Shown here piece by piece: positions 43,274-55,848 of a DNA stretch of 64,000 nt. Every line of letters starts with the position of its first letter. Position 1 is the first letter of the stretch. The DNA is from Bimuria novae-zelandiae CBS 107.79. Its lineage: Eukaryota; Ascomycota; Dothideomycetes; Pleosporales; Didymosphaeriaceae. The translations under genes and the position numbers were made by a program. The notes below the pieces were generated by a model. It was not told the DNA's origin and did not search any database. It was given only the letters and a program-made list of their open reading frames with translations. Where the stretch lies: NCBI GenBank assembly GCA_010015655.1, contig ML976670.1, positions 881,397 to 945,396 on the forward strand, given 5' to 3'.

Positions 43274-43718
43274 ATGAAGGTGACGATCAAGGAGTGGAAC
43301 GCCGTCGCCGCCTGGCGGTGGGACATGCCCGACGACGACGTGTGCGGTATCTGTCGCAATCCGTACGACAGCACCTGCTCCAAGTGCAAGTACCCCGGCG
43401 ACGATTGCCCGCTGTGTATGTGGAATCTTCGCGAGAGAAACGAGACTTGCTAACGTGGAGCAGTGCTCGGGGAATGCAATCACTCCTTCCACATGGTATG
43501 CTGAGTTGGTACGATGAGGCGGATTGGGCTGATACAAGACAGCACTGCATCTTCTCGTGGTTGAGGCAGGAGGCTGCGCAAGAGAAGTGCCCCATGTGTC
43601 GCCAGCGTAAGTTGGCTGATTCTTCGTGCATTTACATTTGCTGACAGGCACAGCGTTCAAGAGCAAGAACCAAGAAGCCGAGACGCAAGACGCGACCCCG
43701 AACACAAGCCCTGCGTGA
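43274..43718 (+). CDS. APC11: anaphase-promoting complex RING subunit Apc11, 100 aa
   Basis: Exons are 43274-43415, 43464-43495, 43543-43606 and 43654-43718, with three introns of 47-48 nt. Conserved N-terminus MKVTIKEWNAVAAWRWDMP, then the RING-H2 ligands: VCGIC, CSKCKYPGDDCPL, GECNHSFHMHCI and KCPMC. Length is normal for Apc11 (about 85-110 aa). It is the catalytic RING of the APC/C ubiquitin ligase, working with Apc2 to receive the E2 and drive mitotic exit. All zinc ligands are present. The small 32-nt exon 2 carries the histidine ligands and is missed unless both flanking introns are removed. The tail after CRQ (PFKSKNQEAETQ...) is variable. Confidence 0.95.
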
Positions 43719-44134
43719 CCCTAAAGTCCTTTGTCCACGTCTCGTCTCTTCGATACCTCCCTCACTATCATCATTGCCGAATCCTGCGTCACCTCTCGGC
43801 CTAGAAGTTTTGCACGTTCTTGGACATCGAAAAGCTTGAGCTTGGGGGAGCCTGGATACATTCGCACAGCCTGGCTCTTGTTACGGCGTTGTTTCCTTCG
43901 CAGCTATTGTATGATACTTCACGGCAGAGTTGTTTTTGGCGTTGGTTTACTGGCATGATGGCGTTGGAAGATACCCTCTGAACTACCGTGTGTTGTTCCG
44001 CTGTACATCGTGTCTGAAACTGAGTACTGTCTCTCTTCATAAACATACAACAGCGGGCCTGGTAGATTCATAATTTTGACTTGCGGCTCCATACAGCATT
44101 GCCAGACCCAGCCTCGTAATCTGCGCTCGTCCTG
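43719..44134. other. downstream flank of APC11
   Basis: Ordinary composition, no gene recognised. Ends at the TA target of the first of five abutting transposons. Confidence 0.4.
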
Positions 44135-44136
44135 TA

Positions 44137-46263
44137 CCCTGCCGAGACAGTCAGTGCGCCGCGACACTAACGCGCCACCCTAACAGATGTAGCACCTCAA
44201 CTTTGACGCGCCGCATCTCCACCAATATGGATCCGATTGAGGCTGCAATCATCGCTATCGACTCACGAGAACCTGGAGAAACTTTCTTATATAGAAAAAT
44301 TGCAGAAGAATTTGGTGTTGTGCGGTCAACATTAACGCGCCGGCATAGACGCGCCATGCAAGCGCGTACACAGCTACTATAGACTCGCTAAAATCTTAAC
44401 TAATAACAAGAATCTAAGCTCCTATAGTATATATAGCGTCTTACTTAGAAAGGTCTACCCCCTACGCGTTAGATAATTTAAAACTTTATATTAATTATTA
44501 CTAAAAAGAATATGTCTATGCAATAGGTTTATCGCTTTATTAAATACTACCCTAACTCCCTAATCTCGCGATGGACGACTAGGCTAGATAGCAATTGCTA
44601 TAACGCTAATTTAGGCGCAAGATATAGGCTCTACTTTAAGCTTCTATATAAGAAAATTATAAAGTATGGCATAGAGCCTTAGCATACCTATAATATGGAC
44701 AAAAAAGGCTTCCTACTCAGCATCACCAGCAGGTCAAAAAGGATCTTCGACAGGCCTATATATGAGAGTCGCCAAGTAAGGCAATCTATCTAGGATGGCA
44801 GTCGTAAGTGGATCTCGCTCATCGCATGTATATGCGCCAATAAATCTACTATTAATCTATCACTAATCTATTAATCTAACGCTAAGACTCTACAATTAAG
44901 CTAGGTTAAGGAAATTAACGTTAATTCTTATAGAGTCTTTATTACCTTATTAACCTCTAGATAGTTAAACAACAAGATAGGGCTTTAATAGCTAAAACAG
45001 GTGTTTAATCGCTATACTAAAGAGAAGGCTTAACGGCAATAGCGACTCTTAGTCCTTAATAGGCATAGATCTCACGTTACTATAGATTTTATTAACTACT
45101 ATAATTAGAAAAAGATCCTCCTTGCGATATTTCCCCCTTACGCCACTTATACGCTATAGCCTCTAGACGTCTATGTGTTTAAGTCTCTTTCTACTACCTA
45201 CTCCGACGAGCTCTCCGCATACCTATATAAGAGTTAGGGGCTATTAACAATCGCTAAAAGAGACTTCTTTACACTATTCTAGAGGGCCTAAATAATGTTA
45301 GTTACGCCGTAATTAATTGCTAAAGCTTTTAAATATATAGGTATCTCGCCGCTAGATCCTACACTAATCCTTAGTTAATTTAATAGAAATAAGTCTCTAG
45401 AATAAAGATTACGTAAAAGCTCTACTTTAGTACTTAGCGCGTTTAATTAGCGCAAAATTAATTAGCTTTTAAAGGTTGTTATTAATACAGGGGGAGGTAA
45501 TAAGGCCAAAAAGCTAAGTCGCACTATACACTTAATTTCTATATAGAAGTAGCTCCTAGAGCATAAGAATTAGGGGCTATAAGAAGCCCTCATAAACCAG
45601 AAACAGCGTTAAATAAAGGGCAGGACTCTACCTTTTAAGTAGCTAGATAAGTAGCATAAAAGATCTATTTTCTAGTTACCTGCCCGCATATAGAGGGCGC
45701 GCAATTCTCTTAGCCAATAAAAGGCTAAAAAGTAATAACTACAACTCTAGAAAAGTAAGCAGAGAGAGATCTAGATAGTAAATAGGCAGCTTAAAGCTTG
45801 TCTACTATAAAAAAAGCGTGTTACGCGTGCGGTAGCTAGAAATACGCGCGCTAAGAAAAAAGCTAATTAAGCTACTAAGTAATGCCTCTGTTAATAGGCT
45901 CGCAAGACTTAATAATAACATTAAAAACGTCTTAAAATTGCCAAAAAGGGAAGCTAGAATGCTTTAAAAGCTACTTATATAATTATAAAGAGGAAGAAGC
46001 CTACGCCGGCATCTATACGCGTTAATATAGTAATATTTACGCTATTAGCGCTAGCATCGCGTAGTGGCTAAATAATTAGAACACTAAGTAGATATCTATA
46101 ATTTAACTAGCTAGTAATCTTCTATAGCTCTATAAAATCTTAACTCTAGAAAATTTCGCGATAAAAGCTTTTGTGTAAAACTCTACAACCTTATATTGCT
46201 GGCTACGGTACTGGTGTTAGGGTGGCGCGTTAGTGTCGCGGCGCACTAACTGTCTCGGCAGGG
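44137..46263 (+). mobile_element. pogo/Fot1-like transposon 1 of 5 (plus strand), 2,127 bp
   Basis: 48-bp TIRs (44137-44184 and 46216-46263) beginning CCCTGCCGAGACAG and near identical. TA at 44135-44136 and 46264-46265. The transposase starts at ATG 44227 (MDPIEAAIIAIDSREP) and runs on the plus strand. The first 230 bp are unmutated and the rest is RIP-degraded, with readable blocks LVLNRHRSHVTIDFINYYN near 45049-45105 and DVYVFKS after it. Confidence 0.93.
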
Positions 46264-46265
46264 TA

Positions 46266-48400
46266 CTGTGTCTGTGCACCGAACGCCCGGAGTCACTAAA
46301 CGCCCGCTCCAGCACCTTCACACCCACTACAGACATGAGGCTATAGAGCCACATACAATAGCTATTATTATAAGAACTTTTAATAGTTTATTCTATAGCT
46401 TTATGCGATTATTTTAATACCTACTATATCCTCTTTAGTCTAATTTTGCGGCCGCGGCTGCTCTTTTTAAGCTTAAGAGTTAGGGAACGCTCACGAATAA
46501 TAGGTTAACTATAAGTAGCTATAGCACTACGTTTCTACTTCTTTTTAGGTGCTATAGCTTATAAGGCCTTACGTTTACCTTTTTAAAATAATTATAGCGC
46601 TTTTCTAGCGTCGCGTTCTTCTTTTTTACGCTTTCTTTTAGTCTTGCGTTTCTTTATACCTGCGCGCTTCTTTGCGTTAACCTGGTCTTGCTCTACCTTC
46701 TCCCTTGCCTGCTTCTTACGCTTCTCTTTTATAATCTTCTCCTTATATATCTTATTAGCATAAGCTAACTCCTTTATCTTAGCCTTTTCTAGTTCCTTAT
46801 CTTGCCTCTCTTATTTTATAATAGCTGCGCGAGCGCGCGCCTCTTAAAAGGCTCTAAGTAATTATATTATTACTCTACTATAATACTTCTAATATTATTA
46901 TAGATCTAATTGCCTGCTAGCCTGCTTCTTACGCTTCTTATTCTGGTATAGCTTCTTACGTAAGCTATTATTTTCGCTGTAAAGGAGCTTAATTTAGGTT
47001 AAGAGGTAGTAGATAGTTTAACCTAGCTTCCGCGCACCTATACTACGCGGATCCTTCGCCTCTGCACGTAGTGTACTATAAGCTTTAAGCTAATCTTTTG
47101 CAGAATAAGCTGTAGAAGTAGAGGAATCTAATTCTAAGTCCTTAGGAGTTATATAGCGGAACCTATTAAGTATAATATTAGGGTTTACTAGGGATATGCT
47201 AGTAGCTAAGAAGGACTTCTTTATAAGCTTTTCTTTAAATATATTAACCCAGGCAGGCCAGAATAGGTTGAAGAAGTCACCTTTTAATAGTAGGGATAGG
47301 CCTTAAGACTTCTAGAGATAGTCGTTAAGTTTGCTACTATAGTTAGAAGAGAGAGGCTTAAAGCAGATAATATCTAATAGTTATAAAGTCTAGGTACTAT
47401 AAGGAGGTAACACTACTAGTATAATCTAATTCTTATAATAGTATTTAAGGAATTCTTGCGTTAGGTGACTACTATAACTATCTATAATTAAGAGGCAGTA
47501 CTCTAACCTAGCCTTTAGCTTAGTATAATAGTTAAACACCTGCTCTAACCAGGCTAGCCCGATGTTATTATTTGTCCATCTAGAAGGTGAAGAAGCCACA
47601 TGGATAGCGTGTTTTTCGGCCTTAATATCCGCCACCCAGTGACTCTAGATAGTAGAGTTTTTTAACGTAAAGATGATGCCAGGGGGAAGAGTAGTACTAT
47701 TCGCGCAGATTGCGGCCAGAAGGCTTACCTACTTACGTAAGCCATCTTAATAAGCCTGCCTAACCTCCTTCTTCTTATATTAACGCCTACTAAAGATGCG
47801 TTTTAACCTGCCTAGTACCCTAATCGCAAAGCCCTTCTTATCCATATTATATATATTCTCCTCTTTAATATTATATTCTATAATTTTTTATTATAACAAG
47901 TTAAAGTATAGCCTATACTTATATACTAATTTAGCGTTATAACGATTAGAGTCTATGCCTATAGTCTATTAAGAGGTAAGCTAATTATCGTAATAGTAGA
48001 GGAAGCGCGTAACCTAGCTCTTAGAAACGCATCCTTGCATAACTATAGATGCAAAATTCTATATTATGCTCCTTATAGGTAGCAAGTAACGCGTAGTTAG
48101 CTTTTTAATATATTTAACTAGGTTATCTTCTTACTAGTCGTTAAGTTTATAGTTATTAAAGATATTAATATATTAGGGGACCTGCACGCCTCGGTGCGCG
48201 CGCGACAACGTTATATAAGAAATACTATAATTTTCTATAATATAAGTATATATAGGTTTCTTTTCTAGCTTTAGTGTATTAATTGCTATAAGCGCATTAC
48301 TTAATCCTGGTATAGTGTTAAGTTATTACGCGTTAAAATATAGTGCAAATATTGCGTGGCGAGCGTTTGGTGACTCCGGGCGTTCGGTGCACAGATATAG
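46266..48400 (-). mobile_element. pogo/Fot1-like transposon 2 of 5 (minus strand), 2,135 bp
   Basis: TIRs start CTGTGTCTGTGCACCG on the left and, RIP-changed, CTATATCTGTGCACCG on the right (reverse complement). TA at 46264-46265 is shared with element 1, TA at 48401-48402 with element 3. Minus-strand transposase remnant: SRWTNNNIGLAWLEQVF and CLLIIDSYSSHLTQEF at 47426-47600. Confidence 0.92.
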
Positions 48401-48402
48401 TA

Positions 48403-50507
48403 TAGTGACCGTGTACGCCGTGCACACCTTCGGGCTGTGCACGCCTTAGCGACCTGCTGCACATCTTAAAAATGAGGCTATAGAGCTACGTATAATAGCT
48501 ATTATCGCGAGAATTTTTATTATAATAGTCTACTAAGTTCTATAGTGCTTACCCTACTCTTATTTCTTATTTAGCTTTATTTTGCGGCCGCTGCGCGTGG
48601 TAACTAGTAGAAGTGCTAATAATAGCAACGCCTTAATAATAACGCAAGTAGCACTACGCGCACGCTATTTTTTAGCTATAGGCTTTATAAAAGGCTTACT
48701 TAAGGCCTTACGCTTACCTATTTTAGGTATTTATATAGATTTAGTAGCGTCGCGCTCTTATTTCTTTCGTTACTTCTTAGCGTTATTAGTAGCCTTTTTC
48801 CTTGCTTTCTCTTCCCTTACCCTCTCTTATTTTACACGCCTTTACTACTTATCCTGCTTATCTTAAAGCTTCTTCTAGGCTTTTAGCTCCTTTTAATAAG
48901 CTTTATCTACCTTCTCTTATAAATTTTATTCCTTATTAGCCTTATAGCGCTCCTCAGCTTAGCAGATCTTATAAGGGGACTAAAGAATAGCTATACTATA
49001 AAACTCCTTATAATGCTGCAGGTTAAGCCTCCTCTACTTATTTTTAGAGGGCTTAAGCTCTTTAATTACGTTGCGTAGGCCTTCGTTTTCAAGCTATACA
49101 AGCTGTGTATGGGTAGAGAGATAGGAGATAGTACGCCTTAACTGCTACACCTCTTCTGCGTCCTGATTCTCTACTACCTAGGCCAGTATTTGGATAGCTT
49201 GCTTCTAGTTATCTGCTATAATTAGTAAAGGTGTACGAGGCAGCCGCCTGCGCTTATTCTAAAATCTATTAATAATTATAGCTACGTTTAGTGGCGATAG
49301 GCCCGTGACTTTAAAGGCCTTAAGGATAAGGCTTAGGGTGAAGGTTCTTATCTAAGACTTATAGAATAGGCGGAAGAAGTCGCGCTTCTTTACACCTACT
49401 AGGCCTTAAGTACTGTAAAGGTGTTTAGTGAGCTGGTTTGTGTAGCTTATACCTAGAGGTAAGAAGAGTGCTATATCGAGCGGCTGCAGCGTGTGGGTAC
49501 TGTGAGGAGGGAACACTAGTAGTAGTATCCTATTCCTATTGTAGTACTTGATGAAGGACTAGGTTATATGCGAGTCGTAGCTATCTACTATAAGTAGTCG
49601 CTAACTTCTGCGTGCCTTCTCTTAAGTGTAGCGATTAAAGACCTGTTCTAGCCACGTAAGGCTAACCTCGTTGTTTGTCTAGCCTAAGGGCGTTATAGTA
49701 ATAAATACTAAGTGCTTTTCTGCGTCTATATCCTCCACCCAGGACGATTGTATCTCGTTGGGAGCGCCTAGATAGATAACGCCTAGAGGTAGTGTCGAAC
49801 CATTAGCGTAGACGCTTGCGAGTATCGACACCTACTGCCTATTACTATCTTGCATAGGCTGGCGCCTTGTTTTTAACTCTATAGAAGCCCTACTAAACAC
49901 TTGTTTAGTGCGCCTATTAAGTACTCCGATCGCGAAGCCCTTCTTATCTATATTATATATATGCCGTGGCTTAATTAAGTATTCGGTGATCTTGGAGTGC
50001 ATAAGCTTAAAGTATTATATGTACTTCTCGCTGCTATTAGCGTGGAGGCGCTGCGCATTAATAGCGTTGGCCTATTTGTATAGGAGCTGGTCGCGGTGAC
50101 GGTTAAGGAAGTGAGTAACCCACGAGTCGGAGACCCTCTTTGCAGCCAATTTAGAAGCTATATTTTATACTATCTATCTTATAGGAGGTAGGCCTCGCTT
50201 AGTAAGCTTAATTATAAACTTATAAAGCTCTTGCTCTTATGTAGGGTGGAGTTTAAGTAGTTATTAATTAGCGTTAGCACGCGACGCGACAACGCGTTAG
50301 TAATATTATAATAAAGTTATATAGTATATATTATGTTTTTTTATAATTACCTAGTATAAAAGTTTACCTTTTATATCTACTATATCTGCCTCTTTAAGCG
50401 CTTCTTCTAACGGCATTGTGGTGTTGAGTTATATAGTTGAGGAGTATAGTAGATTTTTGGTAAGGGTGTGCACGGCCCGAAGGTGTGCACGGCGTGCACG
50501 GTTACTA
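48403..50507 (-). mobile_element. pogo/Fot1-like transposon 3 of 5 (minus strand), 2,105 bp
   Basis: TIRs start TAGTRACCGTG at both ends and share CGCCGTGCACACCTTCGGGC. TA at 48401-48402 and 50508-50509. Minus-strand transposase remnant with a THTLQPLDIALFLPLG block near 49460-49510 and KAFKVTGLSPLNVA near 49280-49325. Confidence 0.9.
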
Positions 50508-50509
50508 TA

Positions 50510-52629
50510 CCGTGCCCGACGGGCTCGTGCACCGCGCGGGCTCGTGCACTAACACTAACATGCTTACTACTATAAAGATGAGGTTATTATAAGCGCTATA
50601 AAAGCAATTATCGCGAGATTTTTTATTGTAATTACTCTGTAGAGGCGTATAAATAAGTTATACTATCTAAGTTTTCGCGAAAGAGTAATTGCGCGACCGC
50701 GAGAGCTGACTTTAGGTAGAGGTGCTGGTGCAGCTTCTGGGGACGACGGATGAGCTATAGCACCGCCCTTGGCTCGTTTTAGCTTGCGCTTTGCTAGAGG
50801 TGCTTTTAAAGCTTTGCGCTTGCCTCTTTAGATAATTGTAGAGGCCTGCCTAGTGTTTTGAGCAGCTTTTCTGGCATCCCGGGCAGCCACCTGTTTGGCC
50901 TTTATCTGATCTCGCACCTCCTTGGCTCTTTCTCTCGCCACACGACGCTCCTCCTTCTCTTGCTCCTTAAGGAGCTTGGCAGTAGCTTAAAGCTCCTTTC
51001 TGTTTAACTTTGCTAGTCTCTCCTGCTCCTCTTAGTGTTGCTTTTCTGCCTCACGCTCACGTGCTCGCTCGAACTTAGAGGGCGACTAGAAAGTAGCACT
51101 ACTATAGTACTCCTCTTCGCGCTGCAAATTAAGAGGCTTGCTAGCGTTTTTACGCTACTTCTTAGTAGTAAGAGCATCCCTTAGGCCGCTGTTCTTATAG
51201 TGTAGTAGCTCGTTTTAAACCTAAAGTTAGTGTAGCGTTTGGGAGAGCTTCTGCGAGGTCTCCGCCGAGGTATCCTTCACTATAGCACGTATAAGACGCT
51301 CCATCTGCCTCCAGTCCTTAGGCAAAAGGGCTAAGAGCCGTGCCTTACTCTTATTGTTGTCCTATTTGCGAAAACGCTTAAGTACGACGTCAGCCTTTAT
51401 AGGGGCTATACTAGTGGCTTTAAACGCCTTAAGGACGAGTTTTATTATAAACGTAAACTCTTAAGCACTCTAGAATAGCGGGAAGAAGTCTTCCTTCTAG
51501 ATAACTAGTAACCCCTACGTTTTAAAAAGGTAATTAGTAAGCTTAGCGAAGTAGTTGCTGCTAAGAGGTTTAAAGCAAACTATATTAAGAGGCTATAGTA
51601 TATAGGTTAAGTAAGGGGGAAACACGGCTAGTAGTATTTTATAAGCCTCGCAGTATTTAATAAAGTCTATTAAGAGGTAGCTACTATAGCTATTAAGTAT
51701 AAGGAGGCGCTAAGCTTAGCTAAGGCGTGCTTTTTACTTTATTTCGCGGTCAAAAACCTGCTCTAACCAGGCCAATCTAATATCATTATTTATCTATCCT
51801 ATTAGTAAGGAGCTTATAAACACACTATACTTTCCTGCTTTAATTTAAGCTACCTATGAGGCTTAAAGTGTGTAGTTAGCTAACGAGTATATAAAGGCTA
51901 GCGATAAAACACTCCTATCTACTTTAATAGTTGCTATAACTATTACCTACTTTTAAGAGCTATCTTAAAGCGCTGTTTAGACCTTCTTTTCCTCTTATTA
52001 AAGCTAACTAAACACCCGTTTTAAGCGTCCTATAATACTAATTATAAAGCCCTTTTTATTTATATTGTAGGTATTACAAGGCTCTACCTCATACTAAACG
52101 ATCTTATAATACAGGAGGTTAAAGTACAACTTATACTTACGTCGTAAGTTAGCCTAGTAGCGTACAACGTCCATGCCAGCGCTCTATTTAGAGATAAGAT
52201 AGTCGTGGTTATAGTTAATAAAACGCGAAACCCAGCCCTCTCTAACATACTTTTTTAATATATTAGACGCGAAATTTTGTATTATAGCTCTCGTAGGAGG
52301 TAGCCCACGAGCCGTAAGCCCTCTAATATACTCTACAAGTCCCTCCTCTTATTATAGGCTGAGTAGTTATTACGCGGCGTACCTAACTGCCTAAGGGCCT
52401 GTCTAGTAGTTCCACCTTCGGCTAAGTGTTAAATGCGATACACCATATTTTTTCGCGATACCCTAGATGCTAAAATTATTGCTAGCTTTACGCAATTCTA
52501 AATCTATAATTACCTTATTAATTAGTACTATAGTAGTGTAGTTATCGCGTGTTAAAAAAGTTAAGATAGACGCGTTGTTTGGTAGGGTGGTGCACGAGCC
52601 CGCGCGGTGCACGAGCCCGTCGGGCACGG
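50510..52629 (-). mobile_element. pogo/Fot1-like transposon 4 of 5 (minus strand), 2,120 bp
   Basis: TIRs start CCGTGCCCGACGGGC; each contains two copies of GGGCTCGTGCAC. TA at 50508-50509 and 52630-52631. The minus-strand transposase tail near 50690-51060 is hardly RIP-affected and reads as a Lys/Arg/Ala/Glu-rich coiled coil (KEQEKEERRVARERAKEV) ending GRAITLSRKLR; upstream parts are degraded. Confidence 0.92.
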
Positions 52630-52631
52630 TA

Positions 52632-54757
52632 CTGTGCCTCGGCAGTCAGTGCAACACGTTAGTCAATGCAACACCCCAACAAGATCGCTCGGCCAGCAAC
52701 ATGAAGCTGCTGAGCCACCCACAATCAATATTATCACGAGATTTTCTGGATTTAGGGTCTCTAAGGCCTGTAGATAATTGCTAGCTACTTAGATTATTAA
52801 TATCTACTTAGTATTCTAATGATTCGGCCTTTGCGCGACTGTAAGGCGGATGCAACAAATAAGGCCTTATTAATATCTATAGCCTTACGCTAAGGCTGTT
52901 TTTTCTTAGTAGGCTTATTAAGAGGCTTTAAAGCCTTCTTATTTACTAATTTAGATATTTTAATCTATTTTTAAAGTTAACTTTATGCCTTGCGGGCCTA
53001 TTACTTAAGGCGTTGCTTTATAGCCTTATTAGCCCTCTACTTTGCGCGTGCATCTCTAGTAACTACTTAAGTAATACGCTTCTTCTAAAGTAGCCTTATT
53101 TTAAGCTACTAGCTAGCCTGACGTGCCTCTACTTACTTACGTTTTTAAAGCTATAGTTGCTACGCTTTAGTATCTTTTTTGTGTAGACAATTACGTGCCC
53201 GCTAAACGCGATAGGGTAATATAAAAATAGATCCCCCTTAATCCTTATAAGGCTAATTAAAAGATAGAGGCCTGCCTCGCTTTAAGCGTTTCTTTTAGAT
53301 AGTTAGGGCCTTCCGTAGGCCCTAATTTTTATGCTCTGCAAGCTGTGCTCGTGCAGAGATTAAGTGTATAGTTTAACTTAGCTTTTTAGCCACATTACTA
53401 GCCCCTACATTAATATAAGCTTTTAGAAGCCTATCGATTTTCCTCCAATCTAATACGCTAAGTACTAAGATTAAGCTTTCTTATAATTCTTACTTCGGTA
53501 CGTAATTATTATTAAACCGCTTAAGGATAACTTCTAGATATAGAGGTGATAGGCTAGTAGCCTTAAAGGCCCGGAGTATTAATAGCTGCCTTATAGTACT
53601 AACCTAGACCTTCTAGAATAAGCTAAAGAAGTCCCTTTTAGTAATAGAGGCTATTTCTAGGCTATCTTGTAAGAAGGCTGATAGCTCGTTTAAATATGCT
53701 ATTAATAGAGGCTTGAACATGCAGACATCTAGAGGCTGCAGTATATAGGTCGAATATAGTAGATAGATAGCTAACAGGATCTTATTACGATCGCAAAAGT
53801 TGATAAAATCCATAGTAACGTAAGATCTATGGCCATCGAGGATTAATAGTCGATATAATCGTCTAGCTTTTAACTTTATAAGGCGATTAAACACCTGTTA
53901 AAGCTATGCAAGGCCTATCTAATTATTTATCTAGCCAAATTCTAATATAGTAATAAAGACTTAATAATATTAAGGGTTGAGGTCCTCTATCCAACTTGAT
54001 TGTATATCTGTAGAGGTGGCCTGATAGATTAGAGCTGGATCTAGGGCAGATCCGTCGGCGCATATGCAAGCGATGATCGATATCCATTCACGGCTACCAT
54101 CCTAAATAGCTTGCCTTACTGCCTTGCTCTCGTACAGAGGTCTATCAAAGATCCTCTTTAAGCGGGAGGTGATGCCGAGCAGGCAGCCTTTTTCGTCCAT
54201 ATTGTATATATGCTGAGTCTCGATCTGATACTGGCCAATCTTTTGCTGTAGAAGCTGAAAGTAGTCCTTATATTTGCCTAGGGAATTAGCTTTATGGCGA
54301 TTGCTGTCGATGCCGGTCGTCTATCGTGATATTAAGGATTCAGGGTGGCGCCTCACAAAGCGATTAACCCATAATAAGCTAACCTCCTTTTTGGCTATAG
54401 TAGAGGCAAAGCTTTGTATCATTTGCCGTGTAGGAGGAAGGCCACGTTTAGTAAGGCCTCTAATATATCGTAGGAGCTCTAATTCTTGCTGTGGGCTAAG
54501 ATTTCGACGTGTAGAGTCGGTATCTGCACGCGCCTGCGTGACGCCTTAGTGCTAGCGCGTTAATGTAGAAAGTACAATACTATATTCTTTTGCAATTTTT
54601 CTATATAAAAAAGATGCTCCTGGCTCTTGCGATTTGATTGCTGTAATTACTGCCTTGATTGGATCCATATTGGTGGGGATGCGGCGCGTGAAAGTTGGTA
54701 CGTTGCATGGTGGGGTGTTGCATTGACTGACGTGTTGCACTGACTGCCGAGGCACGG
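52632..54757 (-). mobile_element. pogo/Fot1-like transposon 5 of 5 (minus strand), 2,126 bp
   Basis: TIRs start CYGTGCCTCGGCAGTCAG at both ends. TA at 52630-52631 and 54758-54759. The best preserved transposase of the set: MDPIKAVITAIKSQEP start at 54669 (minus), IYNMDEKGCLLGITSRLKRI near 54170-54230, LLILDGHRSYVTMDF near 53820-53865 and a YILQPLDVCMFKP block near 53710-53750. Still interrupted by several TAG codons. Confidence 0.93.
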
Positions 54758-54759
54758 TA

Positions 54760-54993
54760 CAACTCACGCTAGCGACGCGTCGCACGCGCTCCTTATCGAT
54801 AAGAGCTCTAATCTTATACCCCACCCTATTTCTGTGTCCTGTTTCGGTGCGCTCTTTTGTTGCTGTCATCATCGTCGCGTTTTTTGGTTGCTGTGTGTCG
54901 CATGATCTGTTCAGGTCGTTGAAGACGATTAAAGAAAAGCTTGCCTATACCCCAAGCCTCATCCCTACCCGTCTCCACGCTCACATCCCAACC
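54760..54993 (+). promoter_or_regulatory. upstream region of the 54994 gene, starting at the transposon edge
   Basis: Only about 235 bp lie between the last TA target and the start codon. A T-rich stretch at 54855-54900 and CT-rich leader before ACCATGTCT. Positional inference only. Confidence 0.4.
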
Positions 54994-55848
54994 ATGTCTG
55001 CAAGCCCAAGACCCGCGAAGGCGAGCCCGGTGCCGCCGAAAACGAACTCGCCGCGCTCACCGCCGGCCGCGCAGTTCGAAGAGCCGCAAGATAAGCCGCC
55101 CGAGGAATACCAGGCCGCCTCCGACGAAGACGAGATACCCTACCCCGAACCCGCCTCGGAACAGTCGCTGTTGCCCCCACCGAACTTCAAACCCTTCTTC
55201 ACCGTCATAGACGATTCCTCAACCGGCGAGCACTACCATCCCTTTGTTCACTACGTCTTCGCCGACGACGACCCGGTAATCGTGACCGCCGCGGCAATGC
55301 GGAGCCTCGGCCTCGACGACACCAAGTACCTGCCGCAGCCGGAGCAGGAAGAGAAGGAACAGGACAACGAGGAGCTGGAGGAGGAGGAACAGGAGCCGCC
55401 CGTCGAATCCCCGCTTCCACTGCCGCTACCTGCGACCAAAGAGCGCTTCATCATCGTCGACGTTGCTGCAGACGGCCAGACCATTATCGATGCGCAGTCC
55501 ATGTCGCCGGACTGGCAGATCACGAACGCTTCCACGCAAATCGCACCTTCTTTTGACGAGTCGTCGCCTGACTCTGGATATATGCTGCAGATAGAAGGTT
55601 TGGAGGTACCTCGGAAGAGCAAGGGAAAGAGCAAGGGCCAGCCTGGAGAGTCGAAGCTCAGGGAAGCCCAAGAAGCAAGCCAGGGTGACATCTTCGGAGC
55701 GCTGGACAGCCTTGTCACTACGGTGGATGTCAACCTGGAAGTTGTAGGGAAGATCGCGCGCAGACAGGAAGATGTACACCAGTCGGAGCGGACTGTGGTA
55801 CGCAACGAAGAGAACCAAGAAGCGGTGGCACAGAGCCAACTGCTCTGA
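54994..55848 (+). CDS. acidic hypothetical protein, single exon, 284 aa
   Basis: The chosen ATG at 54994 (MSASPRPAKASPVPP) has a good ACCATG context; the frame is open 147 bp further upstream, but that part reads as leader sequence. A Pro/Ser-rich start is followed by an aromatic, ordered-looking segment at about 68-105 (FKPFFTVIDDSSTGEHYHPF, then HYVFADDDPVIVTAAAMRSL). A Glu-rich linker precedes the second ordered part, ERFIIVDVAADGQTIIDAQS, and SGYMLQIEGLEVPRKSKGK. The C-terminus may form a helix (LDSLVTTVDVNLEVVGKIARR). I cannot name the family. No signal peptide or membrane span. Confidence 0.75.
   Translation: MSASPRPAKASPVPPKTNSPRSPPAAQFEEPQDKPPEEYQAASDEDEIPYPEPASEQSLLPPPNFKPFFTVIDDSSTGEHYHPFVHYVFADDDPVIVTAAAMRSLGLDDTKYLPQPEQEEKEQDNEELEEEEQEPPVESPLPLPLPATKERFIIVDVAADGQTIIDAQSMSPDWQITNASTQIAPSFDESSPDSGYMLQIEGLEVPRKSKGKSKGQPGESKLREAQEASQGDIFGALDSLVTTVDVNLEVVGKIARRQEDVHQSERTVVRNEENQEAVAQSQLL

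Noticed and set aside
43016..43705. 229-aa minus-strand open frame across APC11
   Set aside because: APC11 on the plus strand has all zinc ligands and splice sites; the minus frame has no features.
54847..54993. N-terminal extension of the acidic 284-aa protein with a signal-like stretch
   Set aside because: The upstream frame is open, but the region reads as a CT/T-rich leader; the ATG at 54994 has the better context and starts the gene-like composition.
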